The notes below the pieces were generated by a model. That model did no database searches and was not told the DNA's origin. It saw only the letters and a program-made list of their open reading frames with translations. The position numbers were made by a program, and so were the translations under genes. From an uncultured Marvinbryantia sp. (GTDB taxonomy: Bacteria > Bacillota > Clostridia > Lachnospirales > Lachnospiraceae), in the NCBI GenBank assembly GCA_934394985.1, contig CAKRRF010000011.1, positions 1 to 64,000 on the forward strand: a stretch of 64,000 bases of DNA, read 5' to 3'. This document shows, in pieces, positions 26,505 to 37,308 of this stretch. How positions within the stretch are numbered: the stretch's first letter is position 1; the number at the start of each line of letters is the position of its first letter.

Positions 26505-27119
26505 ATGATTGGAATTATCGACTACGATGCCGGCAACCTGAGAAGCGTGGAAAAGGCGTTGCAATATCTGGGCAAAGAAGTAATTGTCACCAGGGATCCG
26601 AAACTGATCCGTCAGGCAGATAAGGTGATTCTGCCAGGTGTAGGTGCCTTTGGAGATGCCATGACAAAGTTAAAAGAGTATCAGCTGGATACTTTGATAA
26701 AAGAGACAGCAGACAGTGGAAAGCCGTTTCTCGGCATTTGTCTGGGACTGCAGCTGTTGTTTGAAGAAAGCGAAGAGAGCCCGGGAGTAAAAGGACTGGG
26801 TATATTAAAGGGAAAGATTAAGAGAATTCCGGAAAAAGAAGGACTGAAGGTGCCGCACATTGGGTGGAATTCTCTGCAGCTGGAGCATAATGGAAGACTG
26901 TTCCGAAATATTCCGGAGAACAGCTATGTTTATTTTGTACATTCTTATTATCTGGAGGCTCAGGATCCTGAGATTGTAAAAGCTTCCACAGAGTATGGAG
27001 TGCATATCCATGCTTCTGTAGAGAAAGACAATATCTTTGCATGCCAGTTCCATCCAGAAAAAAGCAGTGAGATCGGCTTACAGATTTTGAAAAATTTTGC
27101 AGAGATGGAGGAGAAATAA
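26505..27119 (+). CDS. hisH: Imidazole glycerol phosphate synthase, glutaminase subunit
   Basis: Supplies ammonia from glutamine to HisF in histidine synthesis. 204 aa. [19 protein letters not shown] start, nucleophile Cys in [13 protein letters not shown], oxyanion-strand [10 protein letters not shown] and catalytic His-Glu in [12 protein letters not shown]. Coupled to hisF one base downstream. No other his genes are in the window, so the rest of the pathway is encoded elsewhere. Confidence 0.96.
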   Translation: MIGIIDYDAGNLRSVEKALQYLGKEVIVTRDPKLIRQADKVILPGVGAFGDAMTKLKEYQLDTLIKETADSGKPFLGICLGLQLLFEESEESPGVKGLGILKGKIKRIPEKEGLKVPHIGWNSLQLEHNGRLFRNIPENSYVYFVHSYYLEAQDPEIVKASTEYGVHIHASVEKDNIFACQFHPEKSSEIGLQILKNFAEMEEK

Positions 27120-27120
27120 G

Positions 27121-27882
27121 ATGTTTACAAAAAGAATCATTCCATGTCTGGATGTACATAATGGCCGGGTGGTAAAAGGCGTGAATTTTGTCAATCTGAG
27201 AGATGCGGGAGATCCGGTAGAAATTGCAGCCGCTTATGATAAAGCAGGAGCAGATGAGGTAGTATTTTTGGATATTACGGCCTCTTCCGACGCACGTAAG
27301 ACCGTGGTAGATATGGTGCGCAGAGTGGCAGAAAATGTATTCATTCCGTTTACGGTAGGAGGAGGAATCCGGACCGTAGAAGATTTTAAAATATTGCTTC
27401 GGGAAGGGGCAGACAAGATCTCCATCAATTCTTCTGCAATCAACAGGCCGGAGCTGATCAGTGAGGCGGCAGATAAGTTTGGAAGTCAGTGTGTGGTAGT
27501 GGCGATTGATGCAAAAAAACGTGCTGATGGAAGCGGATGGAACATTTATAAAAATGGCGGAAGAATCGATGTAGGAATCGATGCCGTCGAATGGGCAGAA
27601 AAGGTCTGCCGTATGGGGGCTGGAGAGATTCTTCTGACCAGCATGGACTGTGATGGCACCAAAGCAGGATACGATATAGAACTGACCAGAGCAGTCGCAG
27701 AGGCTGTACCGGTTCCTGTGATTGCATCCGGCGGTGCAGGAACTAGGGAACATTTTTATGAAGCACTGACAGAAGGAAAAGCCGATGCGGCGCTGGCAGC
27801 ATCACTGTTCCATTATAAGGAACTGGAGATCCGGGATTTAAAAGAATATCTGAAAGAAAAGGGTCTTTCTGTAAGACTGTGA
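27121..27882 (+). CDS. hisF: Imidazole glycerol phosphate synthase, cyclase subunit
   Basis: Forms imidazole glycerol phosphate and AICAR from PRFAR and HisH-derived ammonia. 253 aa TIM barrel. Catalytic Asp in [15 protein letters not shown] and the second Asp in [15 protein letters not shown]; phosphate-binding loops [13 protein letters not shown] and [13 protein letters not shown]. Starts one base after the hisH stop; an upstream frame extension inside hisH is not needed. The ung gene follows after 10 nt. Confidence 0.97.
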   Translation: MFTKRIIPCLDVHNGRVVKGVNFVNLRDAGDPVEIAAAYDKAGADEVVFLDITASSDARKTVVDMVRRVAENVFIPFTVGGGIRTVEDFKILLREGADKISINSSAINRPELISEAADKFGSQCVVVAIDAKKRADGSGWNIYKNGGRIDVGIDAVEWAEKVCRMGAGEILLTSMDCDGTKAGYDIELTRAVAEAVPVPVIASGGAGTREHFYEALTEGKADAALAASLFHYKELEIRDLKEYLKEKGLSVRL

Positions 27883-27892
27883 GGAAAAGAAT

Positions 27893-28567
27893 ATGGCAGC
27901 AATTGCAAATGACTGGCTGGAACCTCTGAAACCGGAGTTTTCCAAACCATATTACAAAAAATTATATCAGACGATAAATGAGGAATATCGGTCACACCAG
28001 ATTTTTCCGCCTGCGGATGACATTTTCAATGCATTTGCCTTGACACCGCTGCATGATGTAAAAGTAGTGATTCTGGGGCAGGATCCCTATCATGGGGACG
28101 GACAGGCGCATGGACTTTGCTTTTCAGTAAAGCCAGATGTAGAGATTCCACCATCGCTGGTTAATATCTATAAGGAACTGCAGGATGACTGTGGGTGCGA
28201 GATACCTAATAACGGTTATCTGACAAAGTGGGCGAAGCAGGGAGTGCTGCTTTTGAATACGGTACTGACTGTGCGGGCTCATCAGGCTAATTCCCATAGA
28301 GGAATTGGATGGGAAGAGTTTACCGATGCCGCAATCAGAGTATTAAATGAACAGGATCGTCCAATGGTTTTTCTTCTCTGGGGTCGACCGGCACAGATGA
28401 AGAAGTCGATGCTGACGAATCCGAAGCATCTGATTATTGAGTCACCGCATCCCAGTCCATTGTCTGCATACCGGGGATTTTTTGGCAGCAGGCCATTCAG
28501 CCGTACCAATAAATTCTTAAAAGAACACGGATTGAAAGAGATTGACTGGCAGATTGAAAATATATAG
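27893..28567 (+). CDS. ung: Uracil-DNA glycosylase, family 1
   Basis: Removes uracil from DNA to start base-excision repair. 224 aa. Catalytic-water loop [22 protein letters not shown] with Asp64, the uracil-binding [10 protein letters not shown] and the minor-groove loop [21 protein letters not shown] with catalytic His. GAGGAAAAGA precedes the ATG. It lies between hisF and the motor-pair genes in one apparent transcription unit. Confidence 0.97.
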   Translation: MAAIANDWLEPLKPEFSKPYYKKLYQTINEEYRSHQIFPPADDIFNAFALTPLHDVKVVILGQDPYHGDGQAHGLCFSVKPDVEIPPSLVNIYKELQDDCGCEIPNNGYLTKWAKQGVLLLNTVLTVRAHQANSHRGIGWEEFTDAAIRVLNEQDRPMVFLLWGRPAQMKKSMLTNPKHLIIESPHPSPLSAYRGFFGSRPFSRTNKFLKEHGLKEIDWQIENI

Positions 28568-28588
28568 TACATAGAAGGAGGAAGCGGA

Positions 28589-30232
28589 ATGGGACATAAA
28601 ATAGCAGATAAGCTTCTGTTTGTCCTGGTAGTGGGAATCAGTATAGGATTTACCTGGTTTGTCAGCGGTGGTATGTCTGCCACACTGATTTATAACTTTG
28701 TATTTCTGGGAATCATGATTCTGATTTATCTGTTTGGCATGATCGCCGGTTTTGGGAAAATGAACCGTTATGAAAATGCTTTTCAGAAGGCATCGGATGA
28801 GATAGAACATACCTTTGAGGCACTGGATGTGGTAACAGGAGAAGAAGAAGGAACTCTTCCGGAAGATCTGTTCGGAGAAGCACAGCTGGATCGGCGCTAT
28901 ACAGAATTTCGCAAGTTTGTAAAAAAGAGTCAGAGCGGACTGGCTGATATCGAAGACTATGTCAATGAAGATGTGGTAGACGGGCTGATCAGTAAAAAGA
29001 TGCTGGATATTATTCCAGATATACTTACCAGCCTGGGTATTCTTGGAACCTTCATCGGTCTGGTAGTAGGACTGAAGGATTTTGAACCATCCAATTATGA
29101 GGCTATGACGGCCTCTGTGTCATCTTTGGTCGATGGCATTAAGGTGGCATTTCTGACATCCATCTACGGATTGTCACTGTCACTGGTATTTAGTTATGCA
29201 TTAAAAGCAGCCTATGGCTCACTGATGGATCGTCTGTCAGAGTTTATGGATCGTTTTCATAATACCGTGATCCCATCCGCGGAAGCAGAAACCCGCAATA
29301 TTATGGTCAATTATCAGGAAGAACAGACAAAAGCTATTCAGAAGATGACAGAGCAGTTTTCAGAGCATCTGGCAAACAGTTTTGAAAAAGTGATTACGCC
29401 GTCATTTCGAAAAATGAATCAGTCGATGGATATCCTGACAGAGACTATGGCAAAAGGCCAGGAAGAGATGCTCAAAGGTCTATTAAATGATTTTCTGTCG
29501 AATATGAGGGAAAATTTTCAGATGGAATTTGATGACTTTAACCAGGCACTGGAAAGTATGACACAGGCGCAAAAAGAGATGACAGAAGCTACCAGAGGGC
29601 TTTATAAGGCGACAGAGACGGATCTGCACAGTGCCTTTACGGCAGAACGGGATCAGATGCAGAATCTGGTTCGTGAAATGGGTGCAATGCAGAAGGAATA
29701 CATGACCTCGGCGCAACAGACAATAGATAACAACCAGAAGTATGGAGAGGTACTGGATCACAATTACAGACAGATCATGACCTACCTGCAGGATGCAGAA
29801 CAGAGCTCGGCCAAGTTCTGGGTGGCCTGCAATCAGGCAATGCAGAAGTATGTCAGTGCAGCAGGGGCAAGCGTGGAAGGTTTTGCTGCTGCCAGCCAGC
29901 ATAATGCAGTATTGTATGAAGCGAATGAACGGGTAGTGCAAAGCTATAACGATCGTATGCAGGAATTTGTACAGTATCAGAAGCTGACAGCTCAGACAAT
30001 GGAACAGGTTCAGAATCTTCTGTACAACATCGTAACTTCTCCGGACGAGACCCATCGAACCAATATCCGAAATATGGCGATAAACAACAGCAACCGTGAT
30101 ATGCTGATGCAGATCCAGAAAACGCTGGAAGAGCAGGGCAGCAGGCAGGAAGAACTGCTTGAGACAATGGTGGCATATATGAAAGAAAATAACCGCAGCG
30201 GAAAAAAAGGAAAAGGAATCTTCTTTGGGTAG
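28589..30232 (+). CDS. MotA/TolQ/ExbB (ZorA-like) channel protein with long coiled-coil tail
   Basis: Stator-ring subunit of an ion-driven motor. 547 aa. Two N-terminal transmembrane segments (about 8-26 and 32-54), then the MotA/ExbB core pair: TM3 about 142-162 (DILTSLGILGTFIGLVVGL) and TM4 about 183-205 (GIKVAFLTSIYGLSLSLVF). From about residue 215 to the end the protein is a soluble helical, coiled-coil tail of over 300 residues rich in Gln, Glu and Met, ending in a Lys/Gly-rich tip. This layout (motor core plus long tail) is that of ZorA of the Zorya anti-phage system rather than flagellar MotA. AGGAGG precedes the ATG. Its partner with a MotB/OmpA layout follows after 17 nt. No flagellar genes and no zorC, zorD or zorE are nearby. 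Confidence 0.82.
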   Translation: MGHKIADKLLFVLVVGISIGFTWFVSGGMSATLIYNFVFLGIMILIYLFGMIAGFGKMNRYENAFQKASDEIEHTFEALDVVTGEEEGTLPEDLFGEAQLDRRYTEFRKFVKKSQSGLADIEDYVNEDVVDGLISKKMLDIIPDILTSLGILGTFIGLVVGLKDFEPSNYEAMTASVSSLVDGIKVAFLTSIYGLSLSLVFSYALKAAYGSLMDRLSEFMDRFHNTVIPSAEAETRNIMVNYQEEQTKAIQKMTEQFSEHLANSFEKVITPSFRKMNQSMDILTETMAKGQEEMLKGLLNDFLSNMRENFQMEFDDFNQALESMTQAQKEMTEATRGLYKATETDLHSAFTAERDQMQNLVREMGAMQKEYMTSAQQTIDNNQKYGEVLDHNYRQIMTYLQDAEQSSAKFWVACNQAMQKYVSAAGASVEGFAAASQHNAVLYEANERVVQSYNDRMQEFVQYQKLTAQTMEQVQNLLYNIVTSPDETHRTNIRNMAINNSNRDMLMQIQKTLEEQGSRQEELLETMVAYMKENNRSGKKGKGIFFG

Positions 30233-30249
30233 GCTGACAGGAGGAAGAA

Positions 30250-31209
30250 ATGCGTAGAAGAAGAGAAAAAGAAACGAGCGGTCATAATGTCTGGCGTTCT
30301 TATTCTGACATGATGGCAGGAATTCTTTTGCTGTTTGTACTGATCATGTGTGTAACGCTGTTTCAGTCTCAGATCAACTATGAGAAAAGCATCAAAGAGC
30401 AGCAGGAAAAACTGGTACTTCAGGATGAATACACCAAACAGATTATGGAACAACAGGGGGTTGTGGAGGATCAGCAGAATCAGCTTTCCAGTCAGCAGGA
30501 TCAGCTGGCCAGTCAGGATGAACTGCTGGCAGCACAGAAGCAGCAGCTGGATGATCTGGCAGCAAAGCTGGCAGAACAGCAGAAAAAGCTGGATGCCCAG
30601 AGTGTTACACTGAATGACCAGCAAAATGCACTGGATGAAAAAACCTCTCAGCTGGCTCAGCAGCAACAGAAAATTGATAACATCATCGGAGTAAAGGCAG
30701 ACGTTATTGAAGCACTGAAAAAAGAGTTCGCGGCAAATAATATGACGGTTCAGATTGATGAAAATAACGGTTCGCTGGTAATGGATTCCAGTGTGCTGTT
30801 TGATTATGACGAAACAGAGCTTTCTGATGCGGGAAAAGAAGTACTGGCACAGGTACTGCCGATTTACTGTAATGTGTTGTTGAATCCGGACTATTATTCT
30901 TATCTGGCAGAGATCATCATTGACGGTTACACGGACAGTTCAGGAGGCTATGAGTATAATCTGGAGCTTTCTCAGAGACGTTCACTGGCAGTAGCTGAGT
31001 ATCTGTTGGAATTATCAGGGAACTTTCTGACAGAGGAGAATCAGGCACTTCTTCGTAAGAATCTGACGGTAAACGGGCACTCCAGCAGTAATCTGGTGCT
31101 GGATGCAGAAGGTAACGAAAATGCAGATGCATCACGTCGTGTAGAGGTAAAATTCCGGTTGAAGGATGAAGAGATGATAGAAGAACTGCGAGGTATTTTA
31201 GATGAATAA
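30250..31209 (+). CDS. MotB/OmpA (ZorB-like) motor protein
   Basis: Peptidoglycan-anchored partner of the upstream channel. 319 aa. A short basic N-terminus is followed by one transmembrane helix (about 17-38) with Asp20 in YSDMMAG, the place of the ion-binding Asp of MotB. A Gln-rich coiled coil (about 45-135) contains repeated QQ(K/D)QL units. The C-terminal OmpA-like domain has DSSVLFDYDETELSDAG and IIDGYTDSSGG...NLELSQRRSLAVAEYLL, the peptidoglycan-binding signature. AGGAGG precedes the ATG. With the upstream gene it forms a complete 5:2-type motor pair; the driven process is unknown. Confidence 0.85.
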   Translation: MRRRREKETSGHNVWRSYSDMMAGILLLFVLIMCVTLFQSQINYEKSIKEQQEKLVLQDEYTKQIMEQQGVVEDQQNQLSSQQDQLASQDELLAAQKQQLDDLAAKLAEQQKKLDAQSVTLNDQQNALDEKTSQLAQQQQKIDNIIGVKADVIEALKKEFAANNMTVQIDENNGSLVMDSSVLFDYDETELSDAGKEVLAQVLPIYCNVLLNPDYYSYLAEIIIDGYTDSSGGYEYNLELSQRRSLAVAEYLLELSGNFLTEENQALLRKNLTVNGHSSSNLVLDAEGNENADASRRVEVKFRLKDEEMIEELRGILDE

Positions 31210-31257
31210 ACAGAGCGGTGATTTGTGGTTTGGAAAGCCACGAATCACCGCTCTGTT
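31209..31257. terminator. Bidirectional terminator hairpin between convergent units
   Basis: AACAGAGCGGTGATT (31209-31223) is a perfect reverse complement of 31243-31257, with an inner GTGG/CCAC stem. It overlaps the last stop codon of the motor genes and ends four bases before the activase stop, so it can serve both. No long T-run on the plus strand. Confidence 0.7.
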
Positions 31258-31260
31258 AGT

Positions 31261-34200
31261 TTACATATTTTTCTGTGCTGTACTGAGCATCAGTTTGATA
31301 CGATTTAGCTGATTGACTTCACTGGCACCCGGATCGTAGTCGATTGCTACGATATTGGCGATAGGGTACTGTCTGCGAATTTCTTTGATGACCCCCTTGC
31401 CTACGACATGGTTTGGCAGGCAGCCAAATGGCTGTATGCAGACAATATTATTAACATCCTCATGAATCAGTTCCATCATTTCTCCGGTCAGGAACCATCC
31501 TTCACCTGTCTGATTACCAAGAGATACAATTGGTTTGGCATATTCTGCCAGTTCACGGATATCCGCAGGTGTAGAGAAATGTCTGCTTTTTGCAAATTCT
31601 TTTCTGGAAGTACTGCGAATAAATTCCAGCAGCTTAATTCCGGAATTGCACAGAAAAGCAGTACGTTTGCTCATGCCCAGTTCTTTAGCCTTAAAGTTTG
31701 AATTATAGAAGCAATAGAACAGGAAATCCAGCAGATCCGGTACAACTGCTTCCGCACCTTCAGATTCCAGAAGTTCTACCAGATAATTGTTGGCGGCTGG
31801 CATGAATTTTACCAGAATTTCACCAACAATACCAACTCTTGGTTTTTGAATATCAAGAATTGGCAGCTGATCGAAATCAGCAATGATTTCCCGGCAGAGT
31901 TTTGTGAATCCAAAATAGGTAGGATTTTTCAGGGAGAGGAATGCGATACATTCTTTTTTCCATTTTTCGTGCATGGCATTGGCAGAGCCAGGTGTTGCCT
32001 CATATGGCCGCATTCGGTAGAGGCAGCGCATGAAAATATCACCAAATACAATACTGTACATACCTTTGGTCAGCAACGGAAGCGTGATCTGGAAACCAGG
32101 CTGTTTTTCCAATCCGCTGACATTCAGAGAAATAACCGGGATCTCAGGATGACCGGCTTTTTCGAGGGCACGGCGGATAAAACCGATATAGTTGGTAGCA
32201 CGGCAGCCGCCACCGGTCTGCGTCATGATAATAGCAGTTTTGGAAAGATCATATTTGCCGGATAATACGGCATCCATGATCTGGCCTACAACCATGAGGG
32301 ATGGATAGCACGCATCGTTATTTACATATTTTAATCCCACATCAACAGCTTCACGTCCATCATTATGCAGCAATTCTATATTGTAACCACAGGTTTTAAA
32401 GGCTGGTACCAGAAGATCAAAATGAATCGGAGACATCTGTGGACAGAGGATGGTGTACTCTTTTCTCATTTCTGGTGTAAAAACAGCTTTTTCAATGCTG
32501 GCTGGAACGATGGTACGCTCCTTATTCTGCTCTTTCTTTGCACGGATAGCAGCAATCAGAGAACGTACACGGATACGGGCAGCTCCCAGATTGTTCACTT
32601 CATCAATTTTCAGGCAGGTATAAATCTTGCCGGAACCGGAAAGAATATCATTTACCTGATCGGTAGTAACGGCATCCAGACCACATCCGAAGGAATTTAA
32701 CTGAATCAGATCCAGAAAATCTACCGTTTTTACATAATTGGCTGCAGCATACAGACGACTGTGATACATCCACTGGTCGCTGACGATCAGAGGACGCTCC
32801 GGCTGATGCAGATGGGAAACAGAATCTTCTGTCAGAACTGCGATACCATAAGAGGTAATCAGTTCTGGAATGCCATGATTGATCTCATTATCAATATGAT
32901 AAGGGCGACCGGCAAGAACGATACCGTGTTTATGATGTTCTTTTAACCAGGCAATGGTTTCCTCTCCTTTGCGATACATTGCTTCCCGTGTTCTGGTCAG
33001 TTCATCCCATCCCAGTCTGGCAGCCTCTCTGATCTCAGAAGATGGAATCTCCGGAAATGATTTGATCAGCTGAGAGGTTACCGTATCCACACTGGTGAAA
33101 GACATAAACGGATTACGGAAATCAATTTGTTCACTGCGCAGTTCTTCGACATTATTTTTAATGTTTTCAGAATAAGAAGTAACGATCGGGCAGTTATAAT
33201 GATTGTTGGAATCCGGAAATTCATTTCGCTCATACGGGATGGCAGGATAGAAAATAAAATGGATACCCTGCTGAATCAGCCATTCAATGTGGCCGTGGGC
33301 CAGTTTGGCCGGATAACACTCTGACTCACTTGGAATAGATTCAATACCAAGTTCATAAATCTTTCTCGTAGAAGCAGGGGAAAGTACCACACGGTATCCA
33401 AGCTTTGTGAAGAACTGATGCCAGAAAGGATAGTTCTCATACATGTTCAGGACACGCGGGATGCCCACCGTTCCTCTGGTGGCTGCTGCTTCGTCCAGAG
33501 ATTCATAGGAGAAGAGCAGCTTGTTTTTAAAATCATATAAGTTCGGGATGTCAGAGTTCTTTTTGGTTTTTCCCAGACCACGTTCGCAGCGATTTCCGCT
33601 GACAAACTGGCGTCCGCCGGAAAAATGGTTGATAGTCAGACGACATTGATTGGTACATCCCTTACATTTGGCCATTTTAGTCGTAAAGGTCAGCTGGTTG
33701 ATCTGATCGATGGTCAACATGGTAGTTTCTTCACCGTGATAGCGGTCTCGGGCAATCAGTGCCGCACCAAAGGCACCCATGATACCGGCGATATCCGGAC
33801 GGATCGCTTCGCATCCGGCAATCCGCTCAAAGCTGCGAAGCACGGCGTCATTATAGAAGGTTCCACCCTGAACCACAATGTGTTTTCCAAGGGAAGAAGC
33901 ATCCGATACTTTGATGACTTTGTATAATGCATTTTTGATTACGGAATAAGCAAGACCGGCAGAAATATCTGCAACGGAAGCGCCTTCTTTCTGGGCCTGC
34001 TTTACTTTGGAATTCATAAATACAGTACATCTGGTTCCAAGATCAATCGGATGCTGTGCAAAAAGTGCTTCCTGTGCAAAGTCGCTGACACTGTAATTCA
34101 GAGATTTTGCAAAGGTTTCGATAAAAGAACCACATCCGGAGGAGCAGGCTTCATTTAACTGAACGCTGTCTACGGTCTGATTTTTGATCTTGATACACTT

Positions 34201-35484
34201 CATATCCTGACCGCCGATATCCAGAATACAGTCTACTTCCGGATCGAAGAAAGCTGCGGCTGTATAATGTGAGACAGTCTCTACCTCACCTTCATCCAGC
34301 ATCAGTGCGGCTTTGATCAGCGCTTCCCCGTAGCCTGTGGAACAGGAACGGACAATTCTGGCTTTTTCCGGGAGAAGGGAATAAATCTCCTGAATGGCAC
34401 GTATCGTAGTCTTTAACGGACTTCCATTGTTATTGCTGTAAAAAGAGTACAAAAGAGAACCGTCTTCTCCGACCAGTGCAGCCTTTGTGGTGGTAGAACC
34501 GGCATCAATACCAAGGAAACAGTTGCCTTCGTAGGTACTCAGATCATCCGTCATAACATTGTATCGGCTCTGGCGTTCGTGAAATGCATCGTAATCATCC
34601 TGAGAGGCAAACAGCGGATCCAGACGGGCTACCTCAAAATCCAGCTGGATTTTATGAGAAAGTCTTATGATCAGTTCCTCTGTGGAAGTAACGGATTCGT
34701 GATGACTGTTCAGCGCAGAACCGATTGCGGCAAACAGATGGGAATTCTGCGGAGTAATGGCATGCTCCTCATCCAGTTTCAGGGTACGGATAAATGCTGC
34801 TTTCAGTTCGGATAAAAAGTGAAGCGGACCGCCCAGAAACGCCACATGGCCACGGATTGGTTTGCCGCAGGCCAGGCCACTGATGGTCTGATTGACAACT
34901 GCCTGGAAAATAGAAGCAGACAGGTCTTCTTTTGTTGCGCCTTCGTTAATCAGTGGCTGGATGTCACTTTTGGCAAATACACCACATCTGGCAGCAATAG
35001 AATACAGAGACTGATAATGTTTGGCATATTCGTTCAGACCGGTGGCATCTGTCTGAAGAAGAGAAGCCATCTGGTCAATAAAAGAACCGGTACCGCCTGC
35101 GCAGATACCATTCATACGTTGCTCAACATTACCGTTTTCAAAATAAATGATCTTGGCATCTTCTCCGCCCAGCTCAATGGCTACGTCTGTCTGAGGTATG
35201 TAATGAGAAATGGAAGAAGAAACGGCAATGACTTCCTGCACGAATGGAACTTCCATATTTTTGGCCAGAGCCAGACCACCGGAACCGGTAATGACAGGAG
35301 CAACAGTCAGCGTACCGAGCTGCTCCTCTGCCTTACGAAGCAGACTGGCAAGAGTTTCCTGAATATTGGCATAATGACGTTCATAATCCGCAAAAAGAAG
35401 ATGATCCTGGTCATCCAGAATCGCAATCTTAACGGTAGTAGATCCGATATCAATGCCTAATCTGTGTGTTATTGCGTGACTCAT
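31261..35484 (-). CDS. 2-Hydroxyacyl-CoA dehydratase activase-like giant protein
   Basis: 1407 aa. Two ASKHA ATPase domains of the BadF/BcrA/HgdC type are in tandem: the first starts [17 protein letters not shown], has ELGGEDAK and [12 protein letters not shown]; the second has [28 protein letters not shown] and [13 protein letters not shown], with [12 protein letters not shown]. Then a Cys-rich stretch ([16 protein letters not shown]), a DUF2229 region and a C-terminal part related to the dehydratase subunits. HgdC-type activases use ATP to push an electron from a [4Fe-4S] cluster into a dehydratase. No dehydratase subunit genes are adjacent, so the target is unknown. Start ATG 35484 uses TGGAGG; the frame is open for 10 more codons. 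It is divergent from tgt. Confidence 0.88.
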   Translation of the reverse strand: MSHAITHRLGIDIGSTTVKIAILDDQDHLLFADYERHYANIQETLASLLRKAEEQLGTLTVAPVITGSGGLALAKNMEVPFVQEVIAVSSSISHYIPQTDVAIELGGEDAKIIYFENGNVEQRMNGICAGGTGSFIDQMASLLQTDATGLNEYAKHYQSLYSIAARCGVFAKSDIQPLINEGATKEDLSASIFQAVVNQTISGLACGKPIRGHVAFLGGPLHFLSELKAAFIRTLKLDEEHAITPQNSHLFAAIGSALNSHHESVTSTEELIIRLSHKIQLDFEVARLDPLFASQDDYDAFHERQSRYNVMTDDLSTYEGNCFLGIDAGSTTTKAALVGEDGSLLYSFYSNNNGSPLKTTIRAIQEIYSLLPEKARIVRSCSTGYGEALIKAALMLDEGEVETVSHYTAAAFFDPEVDCILDIGGQDMKCIKIKNQTVDSVQLNEACSSGCGSFIETFAKSLNYSVSDFAQEALFAQHPIDLGTRCTVFMNSKVKQAQKEGASVADISAGLAYSVIKNALYKVIKVSDASSLGKHIVVQGGTFYNDAVLRSFERIAGCEAIRPDIAGIMGAFGAALIARDRYHGEETTMLTIDQINQLTFTTKMAKCKGCTNQCRLTINHFSGGRQFVSGNRCERGLGKTKKNSDIPNLYDFKNKLLFSYESLDEAAATRGTVGIPRVLNMYENYPFWHQFFTKLGYRVVLSPASTRKIYELGIESIPSESECYPAKLAHGHIEWLIQQGIHFIFYPAIPYERNEFPDSNNHYNCPIVTSYSENIKNNVEELRSEQIDFRNPFMSFTSVDTVTSQLIKSFPEIPSSEIREAARLGWDELTRTREAMYRKGEETIAWLKEHHKHGIVLAGRPYHIDNEINHGIPELITSYGIAVLTEDSVSHLHQPERPLIVSDQWMYHSRLYAAANYVKTVDFLDLIQLNSFGCGLDAVTTDQVNDILSGSGKIYTCLKIDEVNNLGAARIRVRSLIAAIRAKKEQNKERTIVPASIEKAVFTPEMRKEYTILCPQMSPIHFDLLVPAFKTCGYNIELLHNDGREAVDVGLKYVNNDACYPSLMVVGQIMDAVLSGKYDLSKTAIIMTQTGGGCRATNYIGFIRRALEKAGHPEIPVISLNVSGLEKQPGFQITLPLLTKGMYSIVFGDIFMRCLYRMRPYEATPGSANAMHEKWKKECIAFLSLKNPTYFGFTKLCREIIADFDQLPILDIQKPRVGIVGEILVKFMPAANNYLVELLESEGAEAVVPDLLDFLFYCFYNSNFKAKELGMSKRTAFLCNSGIKLLEFIRSTSRKEFAKSRHFSTPADIRELAEYAKPIVSLGNQTGEGWFLTGEMMELIHEDVNNIVCIQPFGCLPNHVVGKGVIKEIRRQYPIANIVAIDYDPGASEVNQLNRIKLMLSTAQKNM

Positions 35485-35555
35485 TAAAAATAAACCTCCA
35501 TAAATATAAAACAAGCTACCTATTAAAAGTAATTTGAGAAATGTTTATCTGCAAC

Positions 35556-35584
35556 AGTATACGACAAATTATCTGGAAGTGCAA
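35556..35584 (-). promoter_or_regulatory. Promoter of the activase gene (reverse strand)
   Basis: On the reverse strand TTGCAC (35584-35579), 17-bp spacer, TATACT (35561-35556), about 70 bases before the ATG at 35484. It is back-to-back with the tgt promoter, with 10 bp between the two -35 boxes. Confidence 0.65.
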
Positions 35585-35594
35585 GTTGCAGATG

Positions 35595-35623
35595 TTGTAA
35601 AATTTTTATAAACATGATATGAT
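35595..35623 (+). promoter_or_regulatory. Promoter of tgt-yajC (forward strand)
   Basis: TTGTAA (35595-35600), 17-bp spacer, TATGAT (35618-35623) with extended -10 TGA. It leaves a leader of about 115 nt before tgt in which I recognise no riboswitch. Confidence 0.65.
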
Positions 35624-35745
35624 GGTAAAGTTCAGTTACGATTCGGACAGCGACAGATTTGCAGATATCGTATGCATACACTATGCTTTGGCGAGTCGAT
35701 CATAATAGGACAGTGTACATATAAAGCAGAAAGGAAAACAGATCT

Positions 35746-36876
35746 ATGTACCAGATTTTAGCAACAGACGGAAAAGCAAAGCGTGCCTCTTTTGAAACTG
35801 TTCATGGCACGATTCAGACTCCGGTATTTATGAACGTAGGTACGGCAGCAGCCATTAAAGGCGCGGTAGCCACTACAGATCTGCAGGAGATAGGCACACA
35901 GGTGGAATTATCCAATACCTATCATCTACATGTCAGACCGGGGGATAAAGTAGTAAAGCAACTGGGAGGACTTCACAAATTTATGAACTGGGACAAGCCA
36001 ATTTTGACAGATTCCGGTGGATTTCAGGTGTTCTCTCTGGCAGGTCTTCGCAAGATTAAAGAAGAAGGCGTTTATTTCAACTCTCATGTAGATGGAAGAA
36101 AGATTTTTATGGGACCGGAAGAAAGTATGCAGATTCAGTCCAATCTGGCATCTACCATCGCCATGGCATTTGATGAGTGTCCGTCCAGTGTGGCAGACAG
36201 AGATTATGTAAGAAAATCAGTAGCCCGTACGACCAGATGGCTGAAAAGATGTAAGGCAGAGATGGACAGACTAAACAGTCTGCCGGATACGCTCAATCCG
36301 AATCAGCTGCTGTTCGGTATCAATCAGGGAGCTATCTATGAAGACATCCGCGTGGAGCATGCACAGCAGATCGCAGAACTGGATCTGGCAGGCTATGCGG
36401 TAGGCGGACTGGCAGTAGGAGAAAGCCATGAAGAAATGTACCGGATTCTGGATGAGGTAGTGCCGCATCTTCCACAGAACAAACCGACCTATCTTATGGG
36501 AGTCGGAACACCGGCGAATATTCTTGAAGGCGTAGACCGTGGTGTAGATTTCTTTGACTGTGTATATCCAAGCAGAAACGGACGTCATGGACACGTTTAT
36601 ACCAATCATGGAAAATTAAATCTGTTTAATGCCAGATATGAGCTGGATGACAAACCGATCGAAGAAGGATGTCAGTGTCCGGCCTGCAGACATTACAGCA
36701 GAGCCTACATCCGTCATCTGCTGAAAGCAAAAGAAATGCTTGGTATGAGACTTTGTGTATTACACAATCTGTATTTCTACAACCATATGATGGAAGAGAT
36801 CAGAGAAGCCATTGAAAAGGGAGAGTACAAAGAGTACAAAGCAAAAAAACTTGCCGGATTTGAAGAAACTACTTGA
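35746..36876 (+). CDS. tgt: tRNA-guanine transglycosylase
   Basis: Exchanges guanine 34 for the queuosine precursor preQ1 (or queuine) in GUN-anticodon tRNAs. 376 aa. Catalytic/binding motifs: ILTDSGGFQVFSL, FDECPSS, FGINQGAIYEDIR, YAVGGLAVGES, and nucleophile Asp in VDFFDCVYPSRNGRHG. Zinc site CQCPACRHYSRAYIRHL with a later VLHNLYFY His. AGAAAGG precedes the ATG. Followed by yajC, the usual tgt-yajC neighbourhood. Confidence 0.97.
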   Translation: MYQILATDGKAKRASFETVHGTIQTPVFMNVGTAAAIKGAVATTDLQEIGTQVELSNTYHLHVRPGDKVVKQLGGLHKFMNWDKPILTDSGGFQVFSLAGLRKIKEEGVYFNSHVDGRKIFMGPEESMQIQSNLASTIAMAFDECPSSVADRDYVRKSVARTTRWLKRCKAEMDRLNSLPDTLNPNQLLFGINQGAIYEDIRVEHAQQIAELDLAGYAVGGLAVGESHEEMYRILDEVVPHLPQNKPTYLMGVGTPANILEGVDRGVDFFDCVYPSRNGRHGHVYTNHGKLNLFNARYELDDKPIEEGCQCPACRHYSRAYIRHLLKAKEMLGMRLCVLHNLYFYNHMMEEIREAIEKGEYKEYKAKKLAGFEETT

Positions 36877-36946
36877 TGCCAGAGGTTTTTTTGTGTATTA
36901 TTAACAGTACTAAGAATTTTAGCGAAATAAAACGGAGGAATCAAAC

Positions 36947-37252
36947 ATGAATTTATTAACCGAGGCATCTTCCGGCGGAGGAATGTTACTTCTGCTGGTT
37001 TACGTAGTCGTCATTGGTGGAGCAATGTATTTTTTCGCAATCAGACCACAAAAGAAGGAACAGAAACGTCTCACTGCGATGCTTTCTGATCTGGAAGTCG
37101 GAGACAGCGTGGTAACAACAAGCGGTTTTTACGGTGTTGTCATTGACATTACAGACGAAGACGTAATAGTTGAGTTTGGCAGCAATAAGAATTGCAGAAT
37201 TCCAATGAAAAAAGCTGCTATCTCAGAAGTAGAGAAAGCAGATGCTGAATAA
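36947..37252 (+). CDS. yajC: Preprotein translocase subunit YajC
   Basis: Accessory membrane protein of the Sec translocase. 101 aa. One N-terminal transmembrane segment (MLLLLVYVVVIGGAMYFFA) followed by the conserved IRPQKKEQKRLTAMLSDLEVGDSVVTTSGFYGVVIDI. ACGGAGG precedes the ATG. Ends in a strong terminator. Confidence 0.95.
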   Translation: MNLLTEASSGGGMLLLLVYVVVIGGAMYFFAIRPQKKEQKRLTAMLSDLEVGDSVVTTSGFYGVVIDITDEDVIVEFGSNKNCRIPMKKAAISEVEKADAE

Positions 37253-37273
37253 AAATAAGCAGTAAAAACGCGG

Positions 37274-37308
37274 AGGACAGAGCATCAGTGCTGTGTCCTT
37301 TGTTTTTT
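37274..37308 (+). terminator. Terminator of tgt-yajC
   Basis: GGACAGAGCA (37275-37284) pairs with TGCTGTGTCC (37289-37298) with one mismatch and runs into TTGTTTTTT, where repeat copy C begins. Confidence 0.85.

Noticed and set aside
28589..31209. A complete Zorya defence system
   Set aside because: Only the motor pair is present; none of ZorC, ZorD or ZorE is adjacent, so the system is reported as an orphan motor instead.
35624..35745. A preQ1 riboswitch in the tgt leader
   Set aside because: The leader is long enough, but I could not find the short H-type pseudoknot pattern with an A-rich tail before the ribosome site; not claimed.
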